This document shows, one piece after another, positions 21,995-33,042 of a stretch of DNA of 64,000 bases. How positions within the stretch are numbered: position 1 is the first letter of the stretch; each line of letters starts with the position of its first letter. This DNA is from Schizochytrium sp. TIO01. Its lineage: Eukaryota; Sar; Bigyra; Thraustochytrida; Thraustochytriidae. Position numbers and translations under genes: made by a program. Under the pieces are notes generated by a model. The model had not been told where the DNA came from and ran no database searches. It saw nothing but the letters and a program-made list of their open reading frames with translations. The stretch spans positions 1,322,001-1,386,000 of the forward strand of contig SMSO01000036.1 in NCBI GenBank assembly GCA_004764695.1, read 5' to 3'.

Positions 21995-22243
21995 TTACCA
22001 GTTTCGAGCGTTTCTATGGGGGCTCATGGAGTCTGTTTTACCCTGCGTAAAAGGCGCGTGCTCTTCAATGGACCTCCGGATGCCAAAATGGTCTCCCGTC
22101 GCCGGCACATGCCCCTGCTCAGAGCCCTCAAAGCCCGTGCCGCGGCGCAGCAGGTACCAAGCTAGGTCCCAGGACCCTTCGCAAGGCCGCCGCGAGGCCT
22201 CATCTAGAGCCTTTGCGCCGAGGGCAGCACGAGCAGCCCGCAT
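21995..22243 (-). CDS. Hypothetical protein, 82 residues (weak)
   Basis: This is an ATG-started minus-strand frame (MRAARAALGAKALDEASRRP...) inside a short island that is visibly more GC-rich than its surroundings. The frame extends upstream without ATG to 22303. The product is charged, with no recognisable domain. A plus-strand frame covers the same bases. It could be an exon of a decayed gene. I give low weight to either strand. Confidence 0.22.
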   Translation of the reverse strand: MRAARAALGAKALDEASRRPCEGSWDLAWYLLRRGTGFEGSEQGHVPATGDHFGIRRSIEEHAPFTQGKTDSMSPHRNARNW

Positions 22244-22528
22244 GAACTGCCTTTGAGACTTCGTTTCTTCAAAACCATTTTGTTCGTTTTCTTTTTCCGG
22301 CAAACGAAATTTCTTTCACTTGTAGAAGGGGACACTCGAAATATGTACCATATGCTTGCTTAAGGCTGTGCTATCTCTGGAGAGAGGGACCTCCGCATAA
22401 AACATTTTACGGATGAGAGAGCGGAGAAAGAAATGCCGAAGCTTAAAAGAAAGCTCTGCAGGACCTCCCGGAGTCAATTGCGTCGGTTTCAAGCATGTGG
22501 AGAGCGCGTCTGAGCTTGGATTTGCCCT

Positions 22529-22750
22529 TTGAGCGTAGAAAGTAACTGCAAATTTGGGAGGCGAAATTGCTATTTATTTCTTAGACAATCTCTAAAGAAA
22601 GCAAGAGCAGCTGTTTCAAAGGGGAATCGAGATTCTAAAGCAGCACAGAGTATTGCTGACATAGAGGAAGACCCTCGGCTAGCCTCAAAACCAAAACCAA
22701 AACCAAAACCAAAACCAAAACCAAAACTAAAACCGGAACCAGCCTTCTAA
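22529..22750 (+). other. Open stretch ending in a (Lys-Pro)n run
   Basis: This is an open frame without an ATG. It encodes a basic segment (RQSLKKARAAVSKGNRDSKAAQ) and then alternating Lys-Pro residues from a (CCAAAA)n microsatellite at about 22685-22734. It lies 236 bases before the next gene on the same strand and could be an upstream exon, but I find no phase-matched splice pair that is convincing. Confidence 0.3.
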
Positions 22751-22985
22751 AGCCATCCTCGAGATACTATTCTCAATCATCCAATCTCAGCCCTGCGCCT
22801 AACAAGACCAAAGCCAACTCAGCATTAGACGTGTTTCACTTTTCCAAGAAGTTTGGTATCTACTCGTTTGCACAGCAAGGCCAATTTTGCAGAAAACTCT
22901 TAGAGTTTTCTCTCACCAGCTACTAAATCGAGATTAAGAGTCAAGTAGTTAGACGTAAGCCTTCTTAGTACTGCCAACCAGCAAG

Positions 22986-23915
22986 ATGTGCATTGCAGCG
23001 AAAGCTCAAGATTACATGCGTATGGGTGAAGACCCTACGTACGCCAACCTCATGACACCGCCTAGAACACGCACCAAGACCCACACTCAATCACCTCCTC
23101 TTTCACCAGAGCTTCTTGAACGTCGTGCAAAGAGGGAAGCCATGCGGCGAGTCCCAGTATGGGCTCGGACTACGACTGCTAAATCTGCCAAGGAGCGGCA
23201 ATGTAGGCATACCGTCTCTTTATCGCCTACGGACTCCCGAAGCATCTCTCCGAAGTCGCCTAGCTCTCAGGCTGGGTTCATCGAACCTGAACCCGAGTTT
23301 CGTTCCATCCCAGCCTTCGAGGAAGAATCAAAGGTTGAATTTACTCGCCTTGAAGTCGAAACAAAGCTAGCTCCAGTCGTCAAAGAAATTGACGCAGTTC
23401 AACCTAGTGAGGAAGATACCCTACCTACAAATACCAGCACACATCATGACCTCTCTTCTCCAACCAAAATTTTGCCAATTGTTGAAGATGGAGAAGGGGG
23501 ACAAGAAAGTGAATCAAAGGAAGGTTCGCATGCCTCGAGGGAGGACACCAGCTTCGCAAGTTCATGCAAGGCTCTTATGGGGGAGCTTCGGGCTCTTCTG
23601 AAATGCGCTGCCCTTGTTAATGATGTTTCACTCACAGCTATGGCAAAAGCATTTTCTGTTAGAGTCAGGGAAGTAAAGAACGGAGCCCGCCACAACCTTC
23701 GGTCGTGTCTTCGCCAGGCCAAAGAAACAGCCCAAAAGGCCATTAAAAAGGTCACCTTTGCGGAGCAAGACGAAATTAAGTTGATCCCTGCAAGAAAAAC
23801 CTTCTTGCAAAGATCCAGGTCTACCTTGCTCCGTGCCTTCATGAAAAGGAAACATCGTTTCCAGGCAGCGTGTGGAATGCCACAGGCTCGCCCAACGTGG
23901 AGTTCAACGTGGTAA
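22986..23915 (+). CDS. Disordered basic protein with a KVTF-type motif, 309 residues
   Basis: I do not recognise the family. The frame runs ATG to TAA and looks coding: low-complexity but balanced composition, rich in Ser-Pro and Thr-Pro (QSPPLSPELLERR, SISPKSPSS). An acidic middle part spans about residues 95-185. A helical, alanine-rich segment follows at about 190-250. Then comes KKVTFAEQDEIKLIPARKTF at about 257-276. That last element matches the RVxF docking pattern for protein phosphatase 1 and its common acidic follow-on, so a PP1-regulatory role is a possible inference. The C-terminus is very basic (RSTLLRAFMKRKHR). No signal peptide or membrane segment is seen. It is likely phosphorylated at S/T-P sites. 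Confidence 0.6.
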   Translation: MCIAAKAQDYMRMGEDPTYANLMTPPRTRTKTHTQSPPLSPELLERRAKREAMRRVPVWARTTTAKSAKERQCRHTVSLSPTDSRSISPKSPSSQAGFIEPEPEFRSIPAFEEESKVEFTRLEVETKLAPVVKEIDAVQPSEEDTLPTNTSTHHDLSSPTKILPIVEDGEGGQESESKEGSHASREDTSFASSCKALMGELRALLKCAALVNDVSLTAMAKAFSVRVREVKNGARHNLRSCLRQAKETAQKAIKKVTFAEQDEIKLIPARKTFLQRSRSTLLRAFMKRKHRFQAACGMPQARPTWSSTW

Positions 23916-24441
23916 AGTTCTCCATTGTAATAACGAAAAGCGCTTCCCAAAGTCAAGTTATCCTTTTGATAACTTTTATACTTTTCGATTAATTAGAAGC
24001 TTTGAGCTGTACATAAGTATCAACACCTCCCTTTAGAAATTCAGAGGTCAACCCATGAACACACTAATCAAATAAGCAAATCTGCATTATCTTCCAATTT
24101 TGTGTGCGTTTTACAAAATATCAAACAAACAAAAGTTAAATCAAATGTACTTGATCATAACATCGGAGTCGCCCTCACTAGTTTTTTCGCTCTTAAAAAA
24201 CAAAAGAAACACACGTTTTTCTGAAATTTATTAAACATCATGTGTTAGATTCAGACAGTGAGGGATGTTCCTTTTACGCAAGCACTAAGAAAAGCTCTCG
24301 GGCAACAACTATAGTAAGAATATAGAACTGGCGATCAATTACCATCCAAAATCTATAACATTTTTATATACTATGAGCAATGTTCTTCCTCGTTAGTCGG
24401 TAAAGAGATCTATCGAATAGGAGCAAGGTATAAGATGAAAT
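23916..24441. other. Spacer between convergent genes, nothing seen
   Basis: About 525 AT-rich bases containing the 3' flanks of the plus-strand gene ending at 23915 and the minus-strand gene ending at 24442. There is no repeat or RNA gene. Confidence 0.6.
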
Positions 24442-25254
24442 TCATGTTGCCCTTGTTTTCATGCGTCGAATAATATGGTACCAAGAGGAGATTAGGACAA
24501 AGGCCTGAACGGGAATAATAATATAATCAAGAAATGCTTCTGACGGGGTCTCCGATGCTTGATAATTGTAAACATAAAGTGCAGACACGGCAGCTGATGA
24601 CGCAACAGTAAGTGTATCTGCATAACCAAAAACCCGCTCCATGGGCTGGTTTGTCATTGCACTCAAGGTAACCATGGTACCCAAGGATAATGGTTCAAGT
24701 AGTAGGTACTTGCATGAGTCGAAACATGGCAATGTAAGGAGACAAGCTCGGTAGCAAGTGTGATGCAATACCCAAACTAGAGGCGATGCATTATAGATAA
24801 AGGTAGTTCCATCAAATTCAACCGTTTTCCAGTCCTTGGCATGCGCTTCAAAGCATAGCCAGAGTGCGAGAGTTAAGCATACTGTAGGAGAAACCAAGCC
24901 TCGAATTGTTCCATCCGCTGGGACAAATGCCATCATTGCTACATTGCCAATCACAGCGACATTTATGTACTTGGTAAACAAAGATAGATGTTTTACTCGA
25001 AATTCTTGAGGCGCTGCTGCATAAGCCGATACAGACCCAAGTCCGAAAGTTAGAGTACCAAGGACCTTGGCAACTTTGCTCAACGAAGCCGACTCTATAG
25101 TGGCACTTGACCTGGAAAGCTGCCATAAAAATGCGCAGGAGAGTGCAGCTGTCACAGCCACAAGAGCACGAGGCTTGCGCAGTGCAAGGACAGTGCTCAC
25201 ACCCGTTAGCCCAGCATGCGCAGCAAGAGACCCGAAAGTGGATGCGATAGCCAT
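24442..25254 (-). CDS. Multi-pass membrane protein of unknown family, 270 residues
   Basis: An ATG-to-stop frame with about six hydrophobic segments: residues ~28-46 (ALVAVTAALSCAFLWQL), 64-82, 93-112, 118-136, ~160-180 (VWVLHHTCYRACLLTLPCF) and 240-262 (YIIIPVQAFVLISSWYHII). The N-terminus is weakly hydrophobic and starts MAIASTFGSLAAHAG. It could be a targeting sequence, but no cleavage motif is clear. The C-terminus (RRMKTRAT) is basic, consistent with a cytosolic tail. There are no transporter signature motifs that I recognise. It could be an ER or organelle membrane protein. The frame is intact with good hydrophobic periodicity, so it is very probably a real gene. Confidence 0.7.
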   Translation of the reverse strand: MAIASTFGSLAAHAGLTGVSTVLALRKPRALVAVTAALSCAFLWQLSRSSATIESASLSKVAKVLGTLTFGLGSVSAYAAAPQEFRVKHLSLFTKYINVAVIGNVAMMAFVPADGTIRGLVSPTVCLTLALWLCFEAHAKDWKTVEFDGTTFIYNASPLVWVLHHTCYRACLLTLPCFDSCKYLLLEPLSLGTMVTLSAMTNQPMERVFGYADTLTVASSAAVSALYVYNYQASETPSEAFLDYIIIPVQAFVLISSWYHIIRRMKTRAT

Positions 25255-27042
25255 CGTTCATACAATGTTGATGTTGGCTGTCTTTGGACTGTCGATAAGC
25301 AGAGTTCAAACCAAGAAATTCTGAGACCGAGGCAGACCTAATTGAGGCTGGAGGCGATGTCTGCCTCTCTTAACAGCCCACGGGAGCTTAGTCAATTATG
25401 AGAGAGACTATTGAAACCATTTCCTAACTTTTCGTGTTCAAGGTTTTCTTCGCTCAAAAAAGGTATTAATAATTCCACAAGTATCCATCAACAACAACAT
25501 TAAGTAATAATCTGATAAACCAATAGGAGGCTTAAATAGAATATTGTTTTTGCCATGAGTCTGCAACATGCCTTTGGCGGTCGCAAGGGTAGTCATGAAG
25601 CTTGTAGACCTCACTTTTCCGAGCCATATTGCTACCTTCTGGTTTGGGATTTTTTGTTCTTTTAATTAAAATCTTTTCAACTACCTGGAGAAAATATAAG
25701 CTACACACAGGGTCAACACACACACACCCCACTAGCTAGAAAAGACTCATATTCCATGCTCGAAAGAACTCCAGGGAGAGAGAGAGCTAGAACCAAGGAG
25801 GAAACAGGCGAAAATATGGGGTGAAATTCTAATTCTCCTCACAGAAATGTTGTTTTGGCGAGTGAGAAGGTTACTGCTACCTACTAGCTGGTACCTCCCT
25901 TCTACTTCTAGGGTGTTCTCGTTGCTTGTCACCAATGTGGTGGGATGGGGGTCGTGATGAAAAGTCATGGGAACAACCTCATCATGCCTTTTCATCAAAC
26001 AAGTACATCTAAAGGACCGTTGTCTTACAATAAATAGTTAGGCCCGGGATCAAGTCCTGGTTTCGTCATTTAGCCTATGAAATGTTATTATAGGAGCACT
26101 TCAACGAATTAATATGCACGATGTGGTGACTCAAATTATAGCTCACTTGGGTAGATCAAATATATCAGACACAGTTTATGTTACGATATGTGTAACACAC
26201 ATGGGAAGCTACTAAAAAATGTAAGCTTCTAAGGAGTTGACCTTGCAGGGCTGGTGCTGTCTATGCGAAGAGTGATAGGAAACCATTGCGAGGGCCAAGT
26301 GCAAAAATCGAATTTACTTCCCATAACTCATACTAACAAAGCGGTAAATATGCCTCAAGAAAACATTTGAAGTGACAATAAAGTGATTCTTCAATTGAAC
26401 TTGGCTATCTTGCTGAAAAAACATCATAATCTTATAATTGAAAGTTGCCGAAGTAACTGGTTTGGGCTTGGGGGTACATACTAAACCTATCTTCCCTTCT
26501 TTCCTATTTTATCCTAGAATCAAGGTAGCATTCGAATTGAATGCAAGTCCAAAGAAATGTTGATAAGGTCGATTAAAGATGTTTAAGAAGATCTCAAATC
26601 AGCTCAAAATTGAATCGGTTGACCAAGAATCAGAATACACATTTCGTTTGCAATGTTTCCGTTGTGAGAGGCGAAAAAAAAAAAAAAACCTTCTCTTCGT
26701 TTCTTACTTCGCTAATACAGGAATCTCAAGTGGTCAAAAGAGTAGTGCCGAGGATGTTCATGCGGGAGATTACTCGGGATGACTAATAAGAGTTATGCTT
26801 TATCAAAACACAAACCAAAGGCGCGCTGGACCAATGAAAAAAATATGAAATTTGGTACCAAAATCTAGAAATGATGTAGCACTAGTTGGTATTGACAGAA
26901 GCAAAACTAGAATTCTGAGTAACCTTTGCGGCATTGCTCGTTTGCATGGATCTCAGGAAAGCTGGGAAGTGACTGTATATTGGTTAGGTACATTATTAAG
27001 TGGTCTCACTCTCTTCAGAACCTCAATGATTAGGTGCTCACG
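25255..27042. other. Spacer, no gene seen
   Basis: About 1.8 kb upstream of both the membrane-protein gene (-) and the first 7TM gene (+), so it holds two divergent promoters. Small frames at 25532-25998 and 26579-27046 have no motifs. CCCGGGATCAAGTCCTGGTTTCGTCA near 26043-26068 resembles a tRNA T-arm and acceptor end, but no matching 5' half exists. An AG run occurs near 25778, and an A-run at 26679-26690. Confidence 0.55.
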
Positions 27043-28023
27043 ATGAGTCTATTATACGAGTCGTTCATAAAGAGAAATCAGACTACGACTCTGACACACG
27101 ACTCCAACTTCAAGGCTACAGCGCTATACAATGGTTTGGAGCAAGCGCATAAGGTACTTTCTGGTTTTTGTCTCATATGTTTGTTAGTAATGGCTAGCTT
27201 AGTTGTGTGGCAAAGTAGAAAGATGGATCGATCTGGCACGCAAGGGTATATTTTCAAGATTTTACTTTTAGATTTCGCACTTGTGCTTACAAATACCATT
27301 GTAATTTTTATTTTCGCCTTTGTCAGATTTACTCCTAATACATGGGCGTATTGCTCTATTGCAGGTTCGATTCCAGCAACCGTTTACACGCTGGGTCATG
27401 CATGCAATTATTTAATATTCCTCCAAAGATCGCAAGTTTACGGGCCAAATGAACCAGAATATGTCACGTACATTAGACAATTTGCGAAACTAGGAACATA
27501 TTCTATGATTGCATTCGGTTTGTTGATTGGTATTGTCCTGCGAGGAAAGCTTCTCCCCGATTACATCTGTGTGGAGATTTATCCTTGGTGGGTTAGTGCA
27601 GCTATATTAATTGCTGACGGGCTGTTATCAAGCGTTTTCCTTCTTCTATTTATCATTCCCGTCCGTGATCATGCAAAATTGTTTCGAGATCATCGTAACG
27701 TGTCACGAATCTCCAATAAGCTGATCGAAATTGCGCGTAAAAACCTTTTCTGGAGTTCAATCACGATTTGCACGACTTTCTTTTTTCTATTGACTTTGCC
27801 GGCAATAAGATTCGCTACGGAGCTAGATCGTAGAGAATCTCCAAATCACTACAGTTACTATTTAATTGATTGGTGTTTTGCTCCGGTCGATCTTGTTATA
27901 AACACATTTGCTGCTGTGAAAATTACAGAGGCAGTGTGGAGACCGAAGTCAGCACGGCCAGTGCGTCCAGACATCACTCGTTTCAGAACACTCGAATCTC
28001 TCACACAAATGACCGACGAATGA
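27043..28023 (+). CDS. Seven-transmembrane receptor-like protein, paralog 1
   Basis: 326 residues from the ATG at 27043; an in-frame GTG at 27034 is not needed. Hydrophobic segments fall at ~37-56, 70-93, 102-128, 148-166, 184-206, 235-256 and 272-294, giving 7TM topology. The short N-terminus carries an N-glycosylation sequon (N12-Q-T). Cys104 at the top of TM3 and Cys176 in the second extracellular loop (PDYICVEIYPWW) are placed like the canonical GPCR disulfide. TM7 holds DWCFAPVDLVINTF in place of NPxxY. The C-tail is short, polar and basic. Two paralogs follow on the same strand. It is probably a plasma-membrane receptor coupled to G protein. I cannot assign it to a named GPCR class, and the ligand is unknown. 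Confidence 0.75.
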   Translation: MSLLYESFIKRNQTTTLTHDSNFKATALYNGLEQAHKVLSGFCLICLLVMASLVVWQSRKMDRSGTQGYIFKILLLDFALVLTNTIVIFIFAFVRFTPNTWAYCSIAGSIPATVYTLGHACNYLIFLQRSQVYGPNEPEYVTYIRQFAKLGTYSMIAFGLLIGIVLRGKLLPDYICVEIYPWWVSAAILIADGLLSSVFLLLFIIPVRDHAKLFRDHRNVSRISNKLIEIARKNLFWSSITICTTFFFLLTLPAIRFATELDRRESPNHYSYYLIDWCFAPVDLVINTFAAVKITEAVWRPKSARPVRPDITRFRTLESLTQMTDE

Positions 28024-29712
28024 AGCCAAATGACCAGCAGCTGCTACGATAGTGCGGGGAGCTTCCAAAGCAATCATCTTGTCTATGAAGAAAGGCTTAT
28101 CATAGGTGTAGTCCAAAAAATATATATAATCTGATTCGTACTTTAAGGCACCAAGCTAAGGTCTCCAATGGCAAACCTTTTGTTGTCTCTTCATGCGACT
28201 ACGAAATAAAATGGAAAACCCCTGCTTTCTCTTTCTGCAAGAATTGTTCCTTCATTTAGGTAAAACTATTGGAGTCTAGAGAGTCTTCCGTCAAGGCACC
28301 ATCACAAAATACTCAGACTAACCTCCTTTAATATTATATATTATACCAACGGAGATAAAGCTCGAGCAAATCGTTCAGGAAAACCCCTGTAATTCTAATG
28401 TATATGAGAATTTATGTGTTCTTAAAATTCTCCTTCTGTCATCTTCATTATAGCAAAAACAGCGTTACGATAAAGTACAATCACTTTAACTTCAACAGGC
28501 AAACAAAAACTTTACGCGACTTGGAAAGAAACAGGGAGCCAAGAATATTTATTTTTTGTGTTCTCATAGATAGCTAGCTCTCTGTGATTTTAATGCAGGA
28601 GACATGTACATACAGTCACTATCACCCTAAGTCTGCTCTAGCTGGCTTACAAACATTCCTTTGCGTGATCGTCCATAGGATATCAATGAGGGCATTGCCA
28701 AAAATACATGTTGCGATTATAACAACAGTCTTAAGTCTCCAATAAATTATATATATACTTCGTCAACACCCCCCCAGGGAAACGTATTTGGAAATTGTCC
28801 ATACCTGGCGGCCCGGCCATTTAGCTATTTCGCCATTATTCTGGAAGTTATAGTTTTCTTTCAGAAAGGCCTAATTTGATAGCTCTTGCAAACGAATCCA
28901 AGTTTTGAAGATAGCAATCATTGGCATATTATTTAATGGCGTGCTCTTACCCTCGAATCATATTAGGCGTTTGAATGCTTGGGTCTATGTTTTGTGAACC
29001 ATTTTCACATTTGTAAAAAATTATTTTCTTCAGAACCTAATTACTAGCAAGTACTATTGTTTTACTTCCTAAAGGTAGCTGGTGGAATTAATAGATCCGT
29101 TGATGAAATCTGTAGCCCTTGCATCTTGAGGGAAGCTACATTGTGGACTGAGGAAGTCAGTACATTTGAATATTTTTGCGTAACAGTAGTATTAAATTAA
29201 AGAACAGTAACGGTTAAGCTCATATCGTTTGCTCATCTAAATATTCGCACACACTTTACCTTGATACAATGAAGTCCGCAAGCTACCTAACAAGGGGACT
29301 GACTACCTGTAACGAATGAAAACACACGACACTAAGACTACTGAGCCGTCAAAACTTCAAAATCTGCAAATGCAAATCAGCACAGTATTGTGACGTAGTT
29401 TATGCACTGCAAAATCATTGATTCGTGTTCTAAAAGCTAATCAGCAAAAGAATAGCCCAAGTCAAGGTATTGCCTGGTAGGGCATGGGCATGTCAGCTGG
29501 AACTCCTGCTGGCAGGTAACATTGAACCCTCATTTTTGTCTTCTCAACCTTATTCCAAAACCGAATTGGTGGGTGCCTGAGAAACAAGTGACTATATAAC
29601 ATACCGATGCGTTTTTGATCACGAGATATGCCATGATATTGAGTCAAGAATAGTAAGGCCAGAGTATTTAGTACGGAGCTAATTTAAATTCGCTGATCAA
29701 TATTTACTCACC
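28024..29712. other. Spacer between 7TM paralogs 1 and 2
   Basis: About 1.7 kb, AT-rich, with tatata tracts near 28118 and 28748 and a C-run near 28768. No open frame has recognisable content. Confidence 0.6.
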
Positions 29713-30715
29713 ATGAGTGCCTTTTTTAGCCTTTACATGGAGAGAACACGAAACTCCACACTCATTACTGAAGAAGACTTTGTTGCATCGACAACGTACA
29801 CGAGCATGGAATACGCACATCGGATTCTATCAAGTATTTGCTTAGTTTTGATTTACACGATGGTTTCCTACGTACTTTGGAAAAGCCGAGGCGTGAATCG
29901 AACGCCAAGGCAGGCACGTATTTTCCGTATTTTGCTGGTTCTATTCACCCTTGTGCTAACGAATTCTTCAATAATTTTTGCGTTGGGAATCGTTAGGTTT
30001 TCACCTGATTCATGGGCTTGGTGCTCAGCGATTGGGACTATTCCAGCAACAGTTTATACGCTTGGACATGCATGCAACTATCTGATTTTTATTCAGAGGT
30101 CGGAAATCTTGGATGGGCGTGAGCCGAAGATTGTCAAATATATACGAAATATAGGGAAGTTGGGAGCATATAGTACTATCATCTTTGGTGTTTCTGTAAT
30201 CACCATTATAAGGGGTAAACTTCTACCTACTTACATCTGCGTGGGTGATTACCCCTGGTGGGGTAGTGTTATCGTGCTTGTCTCGGATTTGTCGCTATCA
30301 GTCACATTCTTACTTTTGTTTTATATTCCAGTACGAGTGCATGCCCGTAGTCTACAAACAAATTGCACTACTCCAGAGAGCACTTTAAAACTGATGGAGG
30401 TTGCACGAAAAAATTTAAAGTGGAGCTCTATAACTATTGGGAACAACATTCGTTTATCTCCTTGCTGTGTGCTCAATAAGATTTGTGACAACTTTGAGTA
30501 CTGGTTACAGCATTGACAGATATACTGCGTATTTTCTTGACTGGTGTTTTGCTCCAATAGACTTAGTCATTAACACATTTTCAGTTTTGCAGATTACAGG
30601 AGTTGTGTGGAAGCCCAAAGTACGGAATGTGGCTTCGGTAGTAGCTAGCCGGAGAACGGCCTCAAGCGAAAATAGAAAGACTGCGTCAGTTGTACCAGCA
30701 TCAGCATCAGGATAG
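29713..30715 (+). CDS. Seven-transmembrane receptor-like protein, paralog 2, with one-base frameshift
   Basis: ATG at 29713 (MSAFFSLYMERTRNSTL, sequon N14-S-T). It matches paralogs 1 and 3 through TM6: SIPATVYTLGHACNYLIFIQRS in TM3 and RGKLLPTYICVGDYPWW in the second extracellular loop. At 30439-30441 a GGG appears where alignment with the paralogs needs GG. The frame then leaves the family and stops at 30514-30516. Reading on with that one base skipped restores TM6-TM7 (YFLDWCFAPIDLVINTF), a VWKPK element and a Ser/Ala-rich tail ending TAG at 30713-30715. A single homopolymer-length break in an otherwise perfectly conserved gene suggests a sequencing error or a very recent pseudogene. Confidence 0.75.
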
Positions 30716-31998
30716 TTACAAATGTCAATCAGTGACATCTTAATGATTCATCGTTATTGTTGTTTATGCAGTCGACACTGATTTGTTCAGCCTTGTCAGT
30801 TGCTGACGAGTAGGGAAGTGTGTGAGTTGTTGAAGTTGAAAATCGAACCAACTAGAAATATTTGCATAACATCTATTGTCTTGATCAATCCGGCATGCTT
30901 GGTAGACTTTTAAGTTGTTCAAAGTATGGCCATGGGGTTTAGTATTTCTTATTCGGGAGAGTTTGACCCCTTCAGATATAACAGATTCTAGAGCACTGAT
31001 AATGTGTACTAGGTAGATTAAAGTATAAGTTGCCCGGTATGTTGGATAGTGCTGTAACACCAACCATTTTTTTTGTTCCCTGCGAAATAATGGATAACCC
31101 AATGGGAATTAGGGATGCTCTATTTGTTTCGCGGAGGTAATAAAGTCACGCTGTCTTTGCTCCTCATCAATAGTGCAGACAGAACGATAGTTTAAACCCG
31201 CCTCTATTACCACTTCCTTAAAAATGAAAAAAAAAAAAAATGGTCTTACTTTCGTCCTTTGGTTTGAGGTTATTTACCATTTGTGCAGCGAGTCACGCTT
31301 CACAGATAGGCGTTTGTGCGCATCAGAAACTTTGATTACTGGTGCAAAAACAAGTTTAACAGTCATGCTTGCATACTTCACAATAGATTAGACTGGACAA
31401 CTGTGGAAGTAGATAGATACTAGAAAAAAACGTAGCAATCACAAACGAAAAAAACTATAACATTAAAAACTCGGCACACACTCATTTGATAAGACTCCTA
31501 GCCCTAGTAACAAGGGAGGCAAGGAATGTTTACCGTTCGACACTTTGTTGGCGCACCAGGACGTGCTATTCCGAATTTTAATTTTAATTTTAAAACTACT
31601 TTAAATTTATCAGCTTTTGATCTGATTTGACAGTTCATTAATAAGTAGTTCAGATAGGGATAAAAGGAAGATCCGTTAGGATGCTGCGTGACCACTTATA
31701 ATGGTTATGTCTATGTAACTTATATATCAGATATTTTTTTTAATTAAAAAAAGCTCCCAGAGAAACCAGGAAGAGTGTTGGGAACTGGACCGCTCTTTCA
31801 ACTTTATCTCTATTCAAAGGTGAGTAAAAATTCCTATCGAACTACAACTAAACTAAAGGTATACCTTATCTTCCCACAATTTATAACTTCATGAAAGTAT
31901 TTGTGGAGCAGGGCAAAATCGTAATGGCTTCTCATGCTTGAACATCAGCAAACAAGAGGCAAACATAGATAATAGCGTGCGAAGACCAAGACAACACC
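30716..31998. other. Spacer between 7TM paralogs 2 and 3
   Basis: About 1.3 kb. An A-run lies at 31225-31238. No convincing gene is present. The minus-strand frames at 30764-31102 and 31504-31695 have no motifs. Confidence 0.6.
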
Positions 31999-33042
31999 AT
32001 GGGATTTTATGAGGATGCTTTGAAACGTACTCAGAATACAACTCTTACAATCGACCCAAACTATGAAGAATCACCAGTCTTTGACGCGCTCAGAAATCTT
32101 CAAAGAGCTATATCTAGCCTAGCGCTGGTCGTATTAGTATGTCTGATCCCGTATGTTTTGTATAAAAGTCGCTTCGTGAGAAGAACGGAGCCACAAGAGT
32201 ATTTATTTCGATTACTTAAATTTCTCTTTGCAGCAGTATTTGTTAATGCCCTTGGGTGTTTTATTCTAAGCATGATTCAATTTTCACCTGAATCATGGGA
32301 ATGGTGTGCTTATCTTGGTTCTATCCCTGGATTCTTGTTTACCATAAGCCACGCATTCAATTATTTGCTCTTCTTGCAGCGTTCTAAAATCACAGAATAC
32401 ACAGATTCTATTTTGTTACATAGACTGCGTTTAATAGCAATGATAGGGGCGTATAGTATGCTGTGCTTTTCAGGCTTTGCTGCTGTCCTCATTAGGGGGA
32501 AATTACTTCCAGATTATACATGTGTTCATACCTACCCATGGTGGCTTGGAGTCATTCTTCTGGTATCAGATTTTTCGCTCAGCACGGTATTTCTTTTGCT
32601 CTTTGTGATCCCAGTTTATATGCATACGCGAGCCATGCAAGCTTCAGAGAGCAATTCAAAGCTTATAAAGATCGCGCGTAGAAATCTTTTTTGGAGTTCA
32701 CTCACCATATCTACAACACTTTCTTACCTTGTATGTGTCACAACCTTCCGATTCCTCTTAGAATTTAAGCAAGCTGAGGTATACTCCTACCAGCTTTTTG
32801 ATTGGATATTCGCTCCAAGCGATTTAGTCATCAATTCCTTTGCAGCCATGCAGATTACACGTGCTGTTTGGAACCCCAAGGGTAGCCTGAGTCAAGTTAA
32901 GCCAGAAACAACGAAAGGAGAGAGGATCAGCCTACCATCCCTTTCCGCGGCTGTGCGGAGTAGTGCTCGAGATTCTCTCTCTGGTGATAATCATATCCAT
33001 GGAGTTATTGGTGTGGACGACAAGTTGGCGGGGAACTCGTAG
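31999..33042 (+). CDS. Seven-transmembrane receptor-like protein, paralog 3
   Basis: 347 residues, ATG to TAG, intact. The N-terminus MGFYEDALKRTQNTTL bears the same sequon position (N13-T-T) as its paralogs. The seven hydrophobic segments align with paralog 1. Family-defining pieces are FSPESWEWCAYLGSIPG (TM3 cysteine), RGKLLPDYTCVHTYPWW (second-loop cysteine), ARRNLFWSSLTIS before TM6 and DWIFAPSDLVINSFAAMQIT in TM7. The C-tail is ~55 residues longer than TM7 and Ser/Thr-rich (RISLPSLSAAVRSSARDSLS), a possible phosphorylation-dependent desensitisation region. It is the most diverged of the three, so it probably represents the older split. The ligand is unknown. Confidence 0.75.
   Translation: MGFYEDALKRTQNTTLTIDPNYEESPVFDALRNLQRAISSLALVVLVCLIPYVLYKSRFVRRTEPQEYLFRLLKFLFAAVFVNALGCFILSMIQFSPESWEWCAYLGSIPGFLFTISHAFNYLLFLQRSKITEYTDSILLHRLRLIAMIGAYSMLCFSGFAAVLIRGKLLPDYTCVHTYPWWLGVILLVSDFSLSTVFLLLFVIPVYMHTRAMQASESNSKLIKIARRNLFWSSLTISTTLSYLVCVTTFRFLLEFKQAEVYSYQLFDWIFAPSDLVINSFAAMQITRAVWNPKGSLSQVKPETTKGERISLPSLSAAVRSSARDSLSGDNHIHGVIGVDDKLAGNS

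Noticed and set aside
22685-22734. (CCAAAA)n tract as an interstitial telomere
   Set aside because: It is a hexanucleotide run in frame encoding Lys-Pro. It is single, short and not at a chromosome end, so a simple microsatellite is the better reading.
26040-26068. tRNA-like T-arm (CCGGG, 7-nt loop ATCAAGT, CCTGG) followed by an acceptor-like TTTCGTCA
   Set aside because: No matching 5' acceptor strand, D-arm or anticodon stem can be folded upstream, so a functional tRNA is not supported. At most it is a decayed tRNA-derived piece.
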